Origin: Intestinibacillus sp. Marseille-P6563
GTDB taxonomy: Bacteria > Bacillota > Clostridia > Oscillospirales > Butyricicoccaceae
Direction of reading: 5' to 3'
Assembly: GCF_900604335.1 (NCBI RefSeq)
Contig: NZ_UWOD01000002.1
Location: 1 to 64,000, forward strand
DNA: 64,000 nt
The translations under genes and the position numbers were made by a program. Shown piece by piece: positions 27,384 through 34,845 of this stretch. The notes beneath the pieces were generated by a model. It was given only the letters and a program-made list of their open reading frames with translations. It did not search any database and was not told the DNA's origin. Every line of letters starts with the position of its first letter. The stretch's first letter is position 1.

Positions 27384-28772
27384 TTAAAATCGGAAATATA
27401 GGAATGGATTATAGCTTTGTGCTACTAAAAATGCTGTACATAAAACGATTGCACCGCCGCTTACCGCCATCTCCAGCACAGGCCAGAACTTGCTTTCCCG
27501 CCAAGTCAAAACCCATTTTTTTGCGATTGGCAAAGCTGCGAAAATCGAAATACACAACAGTGGCAAATACGAAATCGTCAGCACAAAGGCATGTTCACCC
27601 AGCAGACCGCTGGAAAAATCAAACATGCTATACAGATATGCTCCCAAGCCGTCAAACTGGTCAAAGGCAAAGAGAACCCATCCGATGGTTACAAAGAACA
27701 TCGCGTAAATATGGGAAATCACTTTTGGGAGTCGTTTTAGGAGCTGGCCCAACCAGAGTTTTTCTACGACCAATAATACAAAGTAATACAGGCCCCACAG
27801 CACAAAATTCCAGCTTGCTCCATGCCACAACCCAGTCAGCGCCCAAACAATCAGCAGATTGCGAATCGTACGTCCGCCTCCCTTGCGGCTGCCACCCAGA
27901 GGAAAATACACATAATCCCGGAACCAGGTTCCCAGCGAAATATGCCAGCGACGCCAAAATTCCGTGATGCTACGCGAAATATACGGGTAATCAAAATTGA
28001 TCGGGATTTCAAATCCAAACAATTTTCCCAATCCGCGCGCCATATCCGAATAACCGCTGAAATCAAAGTAAATTTGCAAAGTAAATGCAATGGCACCGAC
28101 CCAGGCCTCAAGCAAACCATTCTGCGTTGGATCGATCTTCAGGCTTTCCCATAATGCCCCCATAGAATTGGCCAGCAATACTTTTTTACTCAGACCAATC
28201 AGCAAAATCCGAATACCATCTGCAAAGCGGGCCAGTGTTTGATGCCGTTCTCCCAATTGGTCTGCCAAATCCCGATATCGCACGATCGGTCCCGCAATCA
28301 GCTGCGGAAACAACGTCATATAGGTTGCAAAACGGGTAAACTTTTCTTGTGTCGGTACATCTCCGCGATATACGTCAATGATATAGGACAAAACCTGAAA
28401 TGTATAGAAAGAAATGCCCAGCGGCAATGCAATGTCCACATGAGGCAAATCCATCCAAAACAAGATTGGCCGCAACGAATCAATTACAAACGCGGTATAC
28501 TTAAAGACCAGTAGCAAAGCTAGATCGACTACGATTGCGGCGATAGCACCCAACTTTTTTCGTGTTGGGTGCTTTTCCATAAATTTTGCCGCATAAAAAT
28601 TGACCACGGTTGTCAATAAGATAACGATCAGAAAAGATGGCTCTCCCCATGCGTAAAACACCAGGTTCGCAAGCAGGAGAAAGCCATTCTTGAGTCTTCC
28701 AGGTAAAATATAATACCCGAGCAACGTAAAGGGAAGGAAAAAATACAAAAACGTTAAACTGGCAAAGCTCAA
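27384..28772 (-). CDS. MBOAT family membrane O-acyltransferase (AlgI/DltB-like)
   Basis: Multi-pass membrane protein of 462 residues with about ten to twelve hydrophobic helices. It hands acyl groups (often acetyl) from the cytoplasm to an extracellular partner. MBOAT hallmarks are FWRRWHISLGTWFRDYVYFPLGG (first His at 277) and the invariant His317 in TGLWHGASWNF. The gene is followed by the DHHW partner and preceded by DUF4358 and SGNH genes. No D-alanine ligase genes are present, so dltB is unlikely. Confidence 0.9.
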   Translation of the reverse strand: MSFASLTFLYFFLPFTLLGYYILPGRLKNGFLLLANLVFYAWGEPSFLIVILLTTVVNFYAAKFMEKHPTRKKLGAIAAIVVDLALLLVFKYTAFVIDSLRPILFWMDLPHVDIALPLGISFYTFQVLSYIIDVYRGDVPTQEKFTRFATYMTLFPQLIAGPIVRYRDLADQLGERHQTLARFADGIRILLIGLSKKVLLANSMGALWESLKIDPTQNGLLEAWVGAIAFTLQIYFDFSGYSDMARGLGKLFGFEIPINFDYPYISRSITEFWRRWHISLGTWFRDYVYFPLGGSRKGGGRTIRNLLIVWALTGLWHGASWNFVLWGLYYFVLLVVEKLWLGQLLKRLPKVISHIYAMFFVTIGWVLFAFDQFDGLGAYLYSMFDFSSGLLGEHAFVLTISYLPLLCISIFAALPIAKKWVLTWRESKFWPVLEMAVSGGAIVLCTAFLVAQSYNPFLYFRF

Positions 28773-28790
28773 TGTTGAATCCTCTTCCCT

Positions 28791-29261
28791 TTACGGATGC
28801 AGCGTTTTATTCACAACATCTTCCGCTGCTGCATTATCCGCAGAAATGCAAAGGATAACATACTGGCCTTCGCGGGACATAATCGCGCTTTCCAGCTTTG
28901 GAACTTCTTCCGGTTTATAATCGGAATAGCCTTCAATGTATCCATCAACAAAAACTTGTAGCTGCTCTTCTACTTTCTCCGCGCTGCTGGCATCGACTGC
29001 CTGCCAAACCGAAAGGCTTTCGGCGGTTGCACCCGACCCGGCTAAGGCTGCACTATCTTCTACCAATTCTTCATCCACGCCATAAACCCGGCATGCGCCT
29101 TCTTTATCTAAAGTTTCGAATTGATCGGTAAATGTGATTTGATCTTTCATGCTTGCAATGGTGTCTGCCGGCACGATTTTGAGTTCAGAACCACATGCCG
29201 TCAAAAGCAGCGACGCTGCTACGCCGCAAGTCGCAATCTGAAACGAATGCATCCATTTCAT
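28791..29261 (-). CDS. DUF4358 lipoprotein
   Basis: Small extracytoplasmic lipoprotein of 156 residues: signal peptide with lipobox LLTAC (Cys23), then a DUF4358-type domain of about 120 residues with alternating strands and an acidic surface. The function is unknown. The family recurrently accompanies MBOAT/DHHW pairs, as here. Start: ATG at 29261 after GGGAGA. The open frame reaching 29321 would overlap the upstream gene and lacks a site. Confidence 0.75.
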   Translation of the reverse strand: MKWMHSFQIATCGVAASLLLTACGSELKIVPADTIASMKDQITFTDQFETLDKEGACRVYGVDEELVEDSAALAGSGATAESLSVWQAVDASSAEKVEEQLQVFVDGYIEGYSDYKPEEVPKLESAIMSREGQYVILCISADNAAAEDVVNKTLHP

Positions 29262-29275
29262 GGTATATTTCTCCC

Positions 29276-29995
29276 TCATTCTTGTGATAAAATCGCATTG
29301 TCTTCCAAATATTCCGCCCATATTTTATAATACTTGCTGCCCGGGTGGATTCCGTCTACGGCAGCATCTTCCGGAAGATTTCCGTTTTCATCCATCATCA
29401 CCGATGCGACATCCAGGTAAATCGCATCTTTTTCTTTTGCCAACTCTTTCAACATCTCGTTGAATTTCAGAATTTGCTCGTTGTTGGTACAATCGATATT
29501 TTTTTCCGATACCTCCTGTGATACAGGCAAAATGGACTGAATATAGACAGCTGCCTCCGGCTGACGCTCCCGCACTGCATCAATCACCTCGCCATAGCCA
29601 TCATAAAACGCTTGCGTATTCGGCCAGCCCAGTTCGTTTTCTCCGAAAATCAGAAAAACTCGGTCATAGGACTTGCCATTCTGCAGTTCATCGATAACAG
29701 GAATTTCATGATTGAGCATGGTCTTAGTAAAAACAGTGCGCACGTTCAAACCAACTCGGTAAAAGCAATCCATATCCGGCAAAACATTATATGTTACAAA
29801 GCCATCCAAATAGGAATTTCCCAGCATAGCAGAATTTGACAAATCTGCCTTTTGAGGTTGTTCATCCAGACTGGAAACTGCCGATGAAACCATGGCAGAA
29901 CTTTCCGCCTCATTACCGCCCTTACAACCCGCCAAAGTTGTAAAGACAAGGGTCATTACAGCAGCCCCTACCAGAACTTTTTTATAGTAAAGCAT
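29276..29995 (-). CDS. SGNH/GDSL-hydrolase lipoprotein
   Basis: Extracytoplasmic lipoprotein of 239 residues: signal peptide with lipobox TLAGC (Cys24), Ser-rich linker, then an SGNH hydrolase domain. The nucleophile is expected at Ser61 in LGNSY, the Asn block is GENELGW, and the catalytic pair is in DGIHPGSKYY near the C-terminus. It is probably an acetyl-esterase or transferase on the same glycan that the MBOAT system modifies. Start: ATG at 29995 following AAGGA. It is the first gene of its operon. Confidence 0.82.
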   Translation of the reverse strand: MLYYKKVLVGAAVMTLVFTTLAGCKGGNEAESSAMVSSAVSSLDEQPQKADLSNSAMLGNSYLDGFVTYNVLPDMDCFYRVGLNVRTVFTKTMLNHEIPVIDELQNGKSYDRVFLIFGENELGWPNTQAFYDGYGEVIDAVRERQPEAAVYIQSILPVSQEVSEKNIDCTNNEQILKFNEMLKELAKEKDAIYLDVASVMMDENGNLPEDAAVDGIHPGSKYYKIWAEYLEDNAILSQE

Positions 29996-30058
29996 ACCGT
30001 ATCCTTTCTTTTGTTTTCCATTCAAATCCCAAAATACTCCACATAAATTGCGCAAAAA

Positions 30059-30085
30059 ATTGTCCGGTGGGGAACACCGAACAAT
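30059..30085. repeat. Imperfect hairpin in the SGNH leader
   Basis: Arms 30059-30069 and 30075-30085 pair at 10 of 11 positions around a 5-base loop. It lies in the transcribed leader about 65 bases before the SGNH start. There is no T tract, so it is an RNA structure or a binding site of unknown role. Confidence 0.45.
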
Positions 30086-30143
30086 TTCAAATCCATAAAA
30101 AGTTTTGAAAAGATTTCGAAATTATCTTTATCTCCTTGTTTAA

Positions 30144-30180
30144 AGAATACCGTAGTTGTCGAAATATGTCAAGCGACAAC
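30144..30180 (-). promoter_or_regulatory. Promoter with operator-like palindrome for the O-acylation operon
   Basis: Minus strand -35 TTGACA (30167-30172), 17-base spacer, -10 TATTCT (30144-30149). A perfect inverted repeat, GTTGTCG at 30155-30161 with CGACAAC at 30174-30180, brackets the -35 box. A regulator bound there would block or compete with RNA polymerase. I do not recognise the regulator. Confidence 0.65.
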
Positions 30181-30262
30181 CGGGTTACGTAATGAAACTG
30201 TAACCGTTATTTTCAGGAAAAGATTGGCCATATTTTTTCCAGTGGATTTGATGGTTTTCAGC

Positions 30263-30766
30263 TTATTTAAAAGTCGCAAACAAAACAGAATCCAGGAATT
30301 TTTCGTGCTTATAAATGCGATTGCAAAAATATCCTTCCTGGATAAATTGGTTCTTCTGAAGCACCTGAATGGAAGCCGGATTATTGGCAAATACTTCGGC
30401 CTGAATCCGCACAATTTCCGTCTGATCAAATGCCAACTGACAAATCTGACGGACTGCCTCGGTGGCAATCCCCTTTTTCCAATGAGGCTCCCCCACCCAG
30501 TAGCCCAATTCCGCCGTGCGTTCATGAATATCATTTCCGAAGTTTAGCGTAATCCCGCCAATGGCCTCTCCATCGACATCGATTGCCAACATCCATTCTC
30601 GGTCAGAATGAGCATGCCGGGCCAGCCGAATAAAAAATTCTGCATCCTCAATGGTATACGGATAAGGAAAAGTATTGCGTACACAATCAGAAATTTTTTC
30701 ATTGTTTGCATAATATGCCAAGCTGTTTTTATCCGATTCCTGCCATTTGCGCAGTGTAACTTCCAT
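30263..30766 (-). CDS. GNAT family N-acetyltransferase (RimJ/RimL-like)
   Basis: Acetyl-CoA-dependent acetyltransferase of 167 residues. The RimJ/RimL-type layout is visible: the LRKWQESDKNSLAYYANN start, central AELGYWVGEPHWKKGIATEAV with the acetyl-CoA loop, and the C-terminal NPASIQVLQKNQFIQEG. The acceptor could be a protein N-terminus, an amino acid or an antibiotic; sequence alone does not tell. Start: ATG at 30766 after AGGGG. A T-box terminator ends about 25 bases upstream, so expression depends on an uncharged tRNA. Confidence 0.88.
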   Translation of the reverse strand: MEVTLRKWQESDKNSLAYYANNEKISDCVRNTFPYPYTIEDAEFFIRLARHAHSDREWMLAIDVDGEAIGGITLNFGNDIHERTAELGYWVGEPHWKKGIATEAVRQICQLAFDQTEIVRIQAEVFANNPASIQVLQKNQFIQEGYFCNRIYKHEKFLDSVLFATFK

Positions 30767-30791
30767 GTCGTTTTGCCCCTTTCCGCAAAAT

Positions 30792-31085
30792 AAAAAAACT
30801 CTCGTCCTTCTTTCGTAAAGGACGAGAGCAGAAAGCTTCGTGGTACCACCTTTGTTCGTTTGCACTTCACAGCGCAAACCTCATCAAGTACAGGGAATTT
30901 ACCCGATACTCTAGTGCTATAATGGGCACACCCATCGTATCCTAAGCTGCACAGCAACGTCGGTACGCAACTCCAAGGCCATTTTCAGCGATTCCGCTCT
31001 GCGCCTTCTTTCACCAAACAAAGGCTCTCTGTGGCATTCGAACACCGCTTACTCTTCTTTTCATCGTCTTTTCCATCTGAATTTA
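30792..31085 (-). ncRNA. T-box riboswitch upstream of the GNAT gene
   Basis: Minus-strand leader with all main T-box parts. Stem I has an AGAGAG bulge and a GGTGAAAG apical loop near 31013-31006. A stem III hairpin follows (GTTTGC with GCAAAC near 30875-30860). The T-box sequence GGTGGTACCACG is at 30839-30850. A strong terminator has its stem at 30799-30828 and a T run at 30792-30798. An uncharged cognate tRNA should pair with the T-box and block the terminator. The specifier codon is not certain; a GAAA-ATG-G run near 30980 would fit Met, at low confidence. Confidence 0.93.
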
Positions 31086-31090
31086 ACTAG

Positions 31091-31119
31091 ATTATAGCAC
31101 TTGCTTTTGATAGCGTCAA
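31091..31119 (-). promoter_or_regulatory. Promoter of the T-box/GNAT unit
   Basis: Minus strand -35 TTGACG (31114-31119), 17-base spacer, -10 TATAAT (31091-31096). The -35 box overlaps the stop of the upstream radical SAM gene, so the GNAT gene is an independent unit. Confidence 0.75.
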
Positions 31120-32024
31120 TCCTTTTTTACCCCTTCGCCGCAAAAAGCAGGAATAAAACTTTCCTGGGCGGCTTCTCCTTCCTGCAGATATCCAGCCAGC
31201 CCCAAATCGGTAAAATAAGTGACTGCTTCTTGATATTCCTCTTCTGTAATCGCACGATTCAGTTCTGGATACTTCTCCATCCCAATCGGGGTATACTGCC
31301 GCATCAAACTGACCAAAACACGATCTCCCCATCGCTCTGCAATATGGCGCAGAATCTGCCGGGTATCGCCTGCAAGGCCGGGCAACATCAAATGGCGAAT
31401 CAGTGTCCCACGCTTCATATTCCCCTGTGCATTAAAGATCGGCGCTCCGGTCTGGCGAACCATCGCATCGATCGCTGCGTCTGCGATTTCAAAATAGTCT
31501 GCAGCCTGCGAATACATTTGCGCATAATAACTGCTGTAATACTTCAAATCCGGCAGATAGATGTCAACGATACCTTCCAACATTTGAAGGGTTTCAAGGG
31601 ACTCAAAGCCGCCACAGTTGAGCAAGACTGGGATCTTCAGCCCCTGGCGCTTCGCTTCTGTCACAGCAGCTGCCACGTGGGGTGCATAATGGGTCGCTGT
31701 GACCAAATTGATATTTTGTGCCTTTTGGTCTTGCAGTTCTAAAAAGATTTCGGCCAACCGGCTTGCATCAACTGTAATGCCGTTCGCCCGCTGTGTGCTG
31801 ATCTGCCGATTTTGACAGTAGATACAGCCTAACGTACAATGTACAAAAAATACCGTTCCCGAACCGTGCACGCCAGAAATGGACGGTTCTTCCCAAGCAT
31901 GCAGCGCCGCGCGTCCCAGCTCGACCTGTGCCGAAGCACCGCAATACCCCCGTTCTCCTTGCAGCCGATTGACACCACAAGCCCGTGGACACAACCTGCA
32001 CTGCGCATAGGCTTCCCAATTCAT
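31116..32024 (-). CDS. Radical SAM protein, PflA/PflX-like activase family
   Basis: Radical SAM protein of 302 residues. An N-terminal cysteine set ([11 protein letters not shown], then GYCG) precedes the radical SAM cluster motif CTLGCIYC near 63-70, as in the PflX-type family. A glycyl-radical activating role is possible, but no glycyl radical enzyme gene is in the window. The ATG overlaps the macro-domain stop by 4 bases (ATGA). The operon order is cysK, macro, radical SAM. Confidence 0.8.
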   Translation of the reverse strand: MNWEAYAQCRLCPRACGVNRLQGERGYCGASAQVELGRAALHAWEEPSISGVHGSGTVFFVHCTLGCIYCQNRQISTQRANGITVDASRLAEIFLELQDQKAQNINLVTATHYAPHVAAAVTEAKRQGLKIPVLLNCGGFESLETLQMLEGIVDIYLPDLKYYSSYYAQMYSQAADYFEIADAAIDAMVRQTGAPIFNAQGNMKRGTLIRHLMLPGLAGDTRQILRHIAERWGDRVLVSLMRQYTPIGMEKYPELNRAITEEEYQEAVTYFTDLGLAGYLQEGEAAQESFIPAFCGEGVKKD

Positions 32025-32527
32025 GCGAAATCCTTTTCTGCGTTCTGATAGGCTTTCAGGGTGTGCTCATCAAAGCAAACCATATAAATGGCATCGAACT
32101 GCGAATGTGCATCGCAATAGGTATGAATGGTCTTGACCGCAATCGCAGCTGCCTGTTCCAGTGGAAAATGATAGACGCCGGTGCTAATCGAAGGAAACGC
32201 TACGGTTTTGCATCCGTTTTCGAGTGCAAGCTGCAAGCTATGGGTATAGCAGCTTGCCAACAGTTCGGCTTCTCTCTGTTGTCCGCCACACCAAATAGGG
32301 CCTGGAGTATGAATGACGTATTTAGCCGGCAGCTTATATCCCTTGGTGATCTTGGCCTCCCCTGTTTTGCAGCCATGCAGCAGCCGGCATTCTTGTAATA
32401 GCTCCGGTCCAGCCGCTCGATGGATCGCTCCATCGACTCCACCGCCGCCCAGCAGGGAAGTATTGGCTGCATTGACGATCGCGTCGACCGAGTAAGTTGT
32501 AATATCACCGCGTTCGATTTTTAGCAT
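32021..32527 (-). CDS. Macro-domain protein (YmdB-like ADP-ribose hydrolase)
   Basis: Single macro domain of 168 residues that binds ADP-ribose derivatives, probably removing ADP-ribose or O-acetyl-ADP-ribose. Motifs: [30 protein letters not shown] at the N-terminus (Asn-Ala-Ala-Asn loop) and [12 protein letters not shown] for the second phosphate loop. It follows cysK closely after a GGAGG site. No partner ADP-ribosyltransferase is visible nearby. Confidence 0.9.
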   Translation of the reverse strand: MLKIERGDITTYSVDAIVNAANTSLLGGGGVDGAIHRAAGPELLQECRLLHGCKTGEAKITKGYKLPAKYVIHTPGPIWCGGQQREAELLASCYTHSLQLALENGCKTVAFPSISTGVYHFPLEQAAAIAVKTIHTYCDAHSQFDAIYMVCFDEHTLKAYQNAEKDFA

Positions 32528-32542
32528 TGGTCCATGCCTCCT

Positions 32543-33469
32543 TTAATCAAACATGGGGGTAGAAAGATAGCGTTCACCAGTATCCGGCAAAACAACCACA
32601 ATATTCTTCCCTTCAAATTCGGGACGGGCTGCAATTTTTGCAGCAATGCTGACAGCTGCTCCAGATGAAATACCGACCAGCAACTCTTCGAGCCGTGCGA
32701 TCTCCTTGCCAAACGAAAAAGCTTCTTCGGTGGTAACGGTCTGCAACTCATCAAAAATGGTCGTGTCCATCGTTTTCGGAACAAAATTCGCGCCAATCCC
32801 TTGAATTTTATGCGGGCCTGCCACGCCTTTGGATAGAAGCGGAGAATCGGCGGGTTCCACTGCCACAATATGTAATGCCGGATTCTTTTCCTTTAAGTAT
32901 CGACCGGCACCAGAAATCGTACCGCCTGTGCCAAAGGTGGCGACCAAAACATCCACCTGGCCATCGGTATCGTTCCAAATCTCGGGGCCGGTGGTGTCAT
33001 AATGCGCCTGCGGGTTGACCGGATTGACAAATTGTCCGGCCAAAAAGCTGCCTGGAATTTCTTTTGCAAGCTCTTCCGCCTTATCGACAGCCCCTTGCAT
33101 GCCCTTGGCACCTTCCGTAAGCACCAACTCAGCGCCGTAGGCCTTCAGTAAATTGCGCCGCTCCACGCTCATGGTTTCTGGCATGGTCAAAATGACCCGA
33201 TACCCCCGCGCGGCTGCTACGGCAGCCAGGCCAATGCCGGTATTGCCCGACGTTGGTTCCAGGATCGTTGCCCCAGGCTTTAAAATGCCGCGCTGTTCGG
33301 CATCCAAAATCATCGCACGACCCACCCGGTCTTTCGCACTTCCCGCCGGATTCATGGCTTCCACTTTGGCAAGTAGCTTTGCCTTTAAGTTGTGTGCCTG
33401 TGCGACACGTCTCAGCTCCAGCAAAGGGGTATTTCCAATCAAATCCACTACGCTTGTTGCAATGCGCAT
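32543..33469 (-). CDS. cysK: Cysteine synthase A
   Basis: PLP enzyme making cysteine from O-acetylserine and sulfide. The PLP lysine is Lys46 in NPAGSAKDR, the Asn loop is PTSGNTGIG, and the glycine-rich phosphate loop is [10 protein letters not shown]. The 308-residue length is typical. Its own promoter faces that of the tyrosine recombinase. I see no Cys-specific T-box in the short leader. Confidence 0.95.
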   Translation of the reverse strand: MRIATSVVDLIGNTPLLELRRVAQAHNLKAKLLAKVEAMNPAGSAKDRVGRAMILDAEQRGILKPGATILEPTSGNTGIGLAAVAAARGYRVILTMPETMSVERRNLLKAYGAELVLTEGAKGMQGAVDKAEELAKEIPGSFLAGQFVNPVNPQAHYDTTGPEIWNDTDGQVDVLVATFGTGGTISGAGRYLKEKNPALHIVAVEPADSPLLSKGVAGPHKIQGIGANFVPKTMDTTIFDELQTVTTEEAFSFGKEIARLEELLVGISSGAAVSIAAKIAARPEFEGKNIVVVLPDTGERYLSTPMFD

Positions 33470-33500
33470 TGTTTTTCACACTCCAATCTTTTATGAGTGC

Positions 33501-33529
33501 ATTATACTGGATTCCTTTTTAGAATGCAA
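33501..33529 (-). promoter_or_regulatory. cysK promoter
   Basis: Minus strand -35 TTGCAT (33524-33529), 17-base spacer, -10 TATAAT (33501-33506), about 30 bases before the ATG. Confidence 0.7.
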
Positions 33530-33536
33530 TGTTTGT

Positions 33537-33565
33537 TTGACGCCCTTTGCAAAATGTGCTATTGT
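33537..33565 (+). promoter_or_regulatory. Tyrosine recombinase promoter
   Basis: Plus strand -35 TTGACG (33537-33542), 17-base spacer, -10 TATTGT (33560-33565), with AGGAGGA just upstream of the ATG. It is divergent from cysK, with the two -35 boxes only about 8 bases apart. Confidence 0.65.
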
Positions 33566-33586
33566 GAATAAACAGGAGGAATTCTT

Positions 33587-34624
33587 ATGAAGCGATACAT
33601 TATTTCTGAATATGCCCATGATGCACCTCCGCTTTTGCGCGATTTCCTGGTCTATATCTCGACCATCAAAGGCAAATCCGAGCGTACCGCTTATGAATAT
33701 TTTTTGGATCTTCGTTTTTTCCTGCGGTATCTTTTGCACAGCCGCAAATTTGTGCCGCTGGACATGCCCTTTGAAGAAATCCCCCTTCAAGCCGTAGACG
33801 TAGACTTTCTCAAAACCATCACGTTATCCGATGTGTATGATTATTTGGGCTATATCGCACAGGAACGCCCCCGCCAGCAAAACAGCCCCCACACGGAATA
33901 CGGCCTCTGTGCTACCTCCCGTGCCCGCAAAGTGGCTTCTCTACGGGCATTTTTTAAATATCTGACCGTCAAAGCTGGTGTGCTGGAAGTCAATCCGGTC
34001 TCAGAACTGGACTCGCCTTCCCTGCCCAAAAAGCTGCCGCGGTATTTGACGCTGGAAGATTCCAAAACCCTGCTGGAAAGCGTGAGCGGCCCGTATGCGG
34101 CCCGGGATTACTGCATTTTGACTCTATTTTTAAACTGTGGCATGCGTGTTTCTGAACTGGCGGGCATGAACTTGCAGGATATCCAAAATGATACCCTGCG
34201 CGTACTCGGTAAAGGCAACAAGGAACGCACGATCTATCTCAATGACGCCTGTCTGGAGGCCATTGCAGCCTATCTTCCCGAGCGCATTGTTCCGCATCCG
34301 GCTGACCAAAACGCCTTTTTTACCAGCCGCAACCGGAACCGCCTGAGCATTCCGACTATCAAATGGCTGGTTAAAAAATATCTCACTGCCGCAGGATTGG
34401 ATGCACAAAAATATTCGGCTCACAAACTGCGTCACACCGCGGCTACGCTCATGTATCAAAACGGCGTCGACATTCGCACCCTGCAAACGGTCTTGGGCCA
34501 TACCAACGTGGATACCACTATGATTTACACTCACATCCAGGATGAAAATGTCCGCGCGGCGGCGCAAAACAATCCATTGGCTTCGGTCAGACGCAAAGCA
34601 TCCCCTCCGGACGATACTCCATAA
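33587..34624 (+). CDS. Tyrosine recombinase, XerC/XerD family
   Basis: Site-specific recombinase of 345 residues with an N-terminal SAM-like core-binding domain (about 12-130) and a catalytic domain. The full catalytic set is visible: Arg187 (CGMRVSEL), Lys209 (GKGNKE), His279, Arg282, His305 (LGHTN) and Tyr314 (TMIYTH). No mobile cargo or att repeats are visible around it, so it is more likely a chromosomal Xer-type resolvase than a phage integrase. The interdomain loop (about 92-112) is longer than in XerC/D of model species. Confidence 0.9.
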   Translation: MKRYIISEYAHDAPPLLRDFLVYISTIKGKSERTAYEYFLDLRFFLRYLLHSRKFVPLDMPFEEIPLQAVDVDFLKTITLSDVYDYLGYIAQERPRQQNSPHTEYGLCATSRARKVASLRAFFKYLTVKAGVLEVNPVSELDSPSLPKKLPRYLTLEDSKTLLESVSGPYAARDYCILTLFLNCGMRVSELAGMNLQDIQNDTLRVLGKGNKERTIYLNDACLEAIAAYLPERIVPHPADQNAFFTSRNRNRLSIPTIKWLVKKYLTAAGLDAQKYSAHKLRHTAATLMYQNGVDIRTLQTVLGHTNVDTTMIYTHIQDENVRAAAQNNPLASVRRKASPPDDTP

Positions 34625-34742
34625 GGGAAATGCGGTGATCAGGTATGGCCGTTCGGTCTGGAAGCATTCCAAGCCGGCCAATCCATAACAGCGTTAAGAT
34701 AATGGCTGTAGCTGCTAATGTGATTCGGATTTTTGTTTCCAA
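34587..34742 (-). CDS. Possible 51-residue single-helix membrane peptide
   Basis: Small frame starting at TTG (34742), preceded by a GGGGGGAA ribosome site about 6 bases upstream. The N-terminal half forms one hydrophobic helix (ITLAATAIILTLLWIG); the rest is polar. Its 3' end lies antisense to the last 38 bases of the recombinase gene. There is no homologue I recognise, so it could be a chance frame. It otherwise fills the 34625-34845 gap. Confidence 0.3.
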   Translation of the reverse strand: METKIRITLAATAIILTLLWIGRLGMLPDRTAIPDHRISLMEYRPEGMLCV

Positions 34743-34811
34743 AGTGGTTCCCCCCTTTTAACAGATACATCCATTGTGGCTATCCTGTACAATCTTTATG
34801 CAACACAACTC

Positions 34812-34840
34812 AAAGAGACGGTAAAAACACCGTCCCTTTT
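34812..34840. terminator. Terminator of the ABC transporter operon
   Basis: Perfect 6-bp stem (34817-34822 with 34829-34834), A-rich loop, T-rich in the plus direction and a short T run in the minus direction. It lies just after the permease stop. Confidence 0.55.
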
Positions 34841-34845
34841 CTGTT

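Noticed and set aside
33587-34624. Integrated element driven by the tyrosine recombinase
   Set aside because: Neighbours are ordinary genes, and no att-like repeat or cargo is visible. It fits a Xer-type chromosomal recombinase better.
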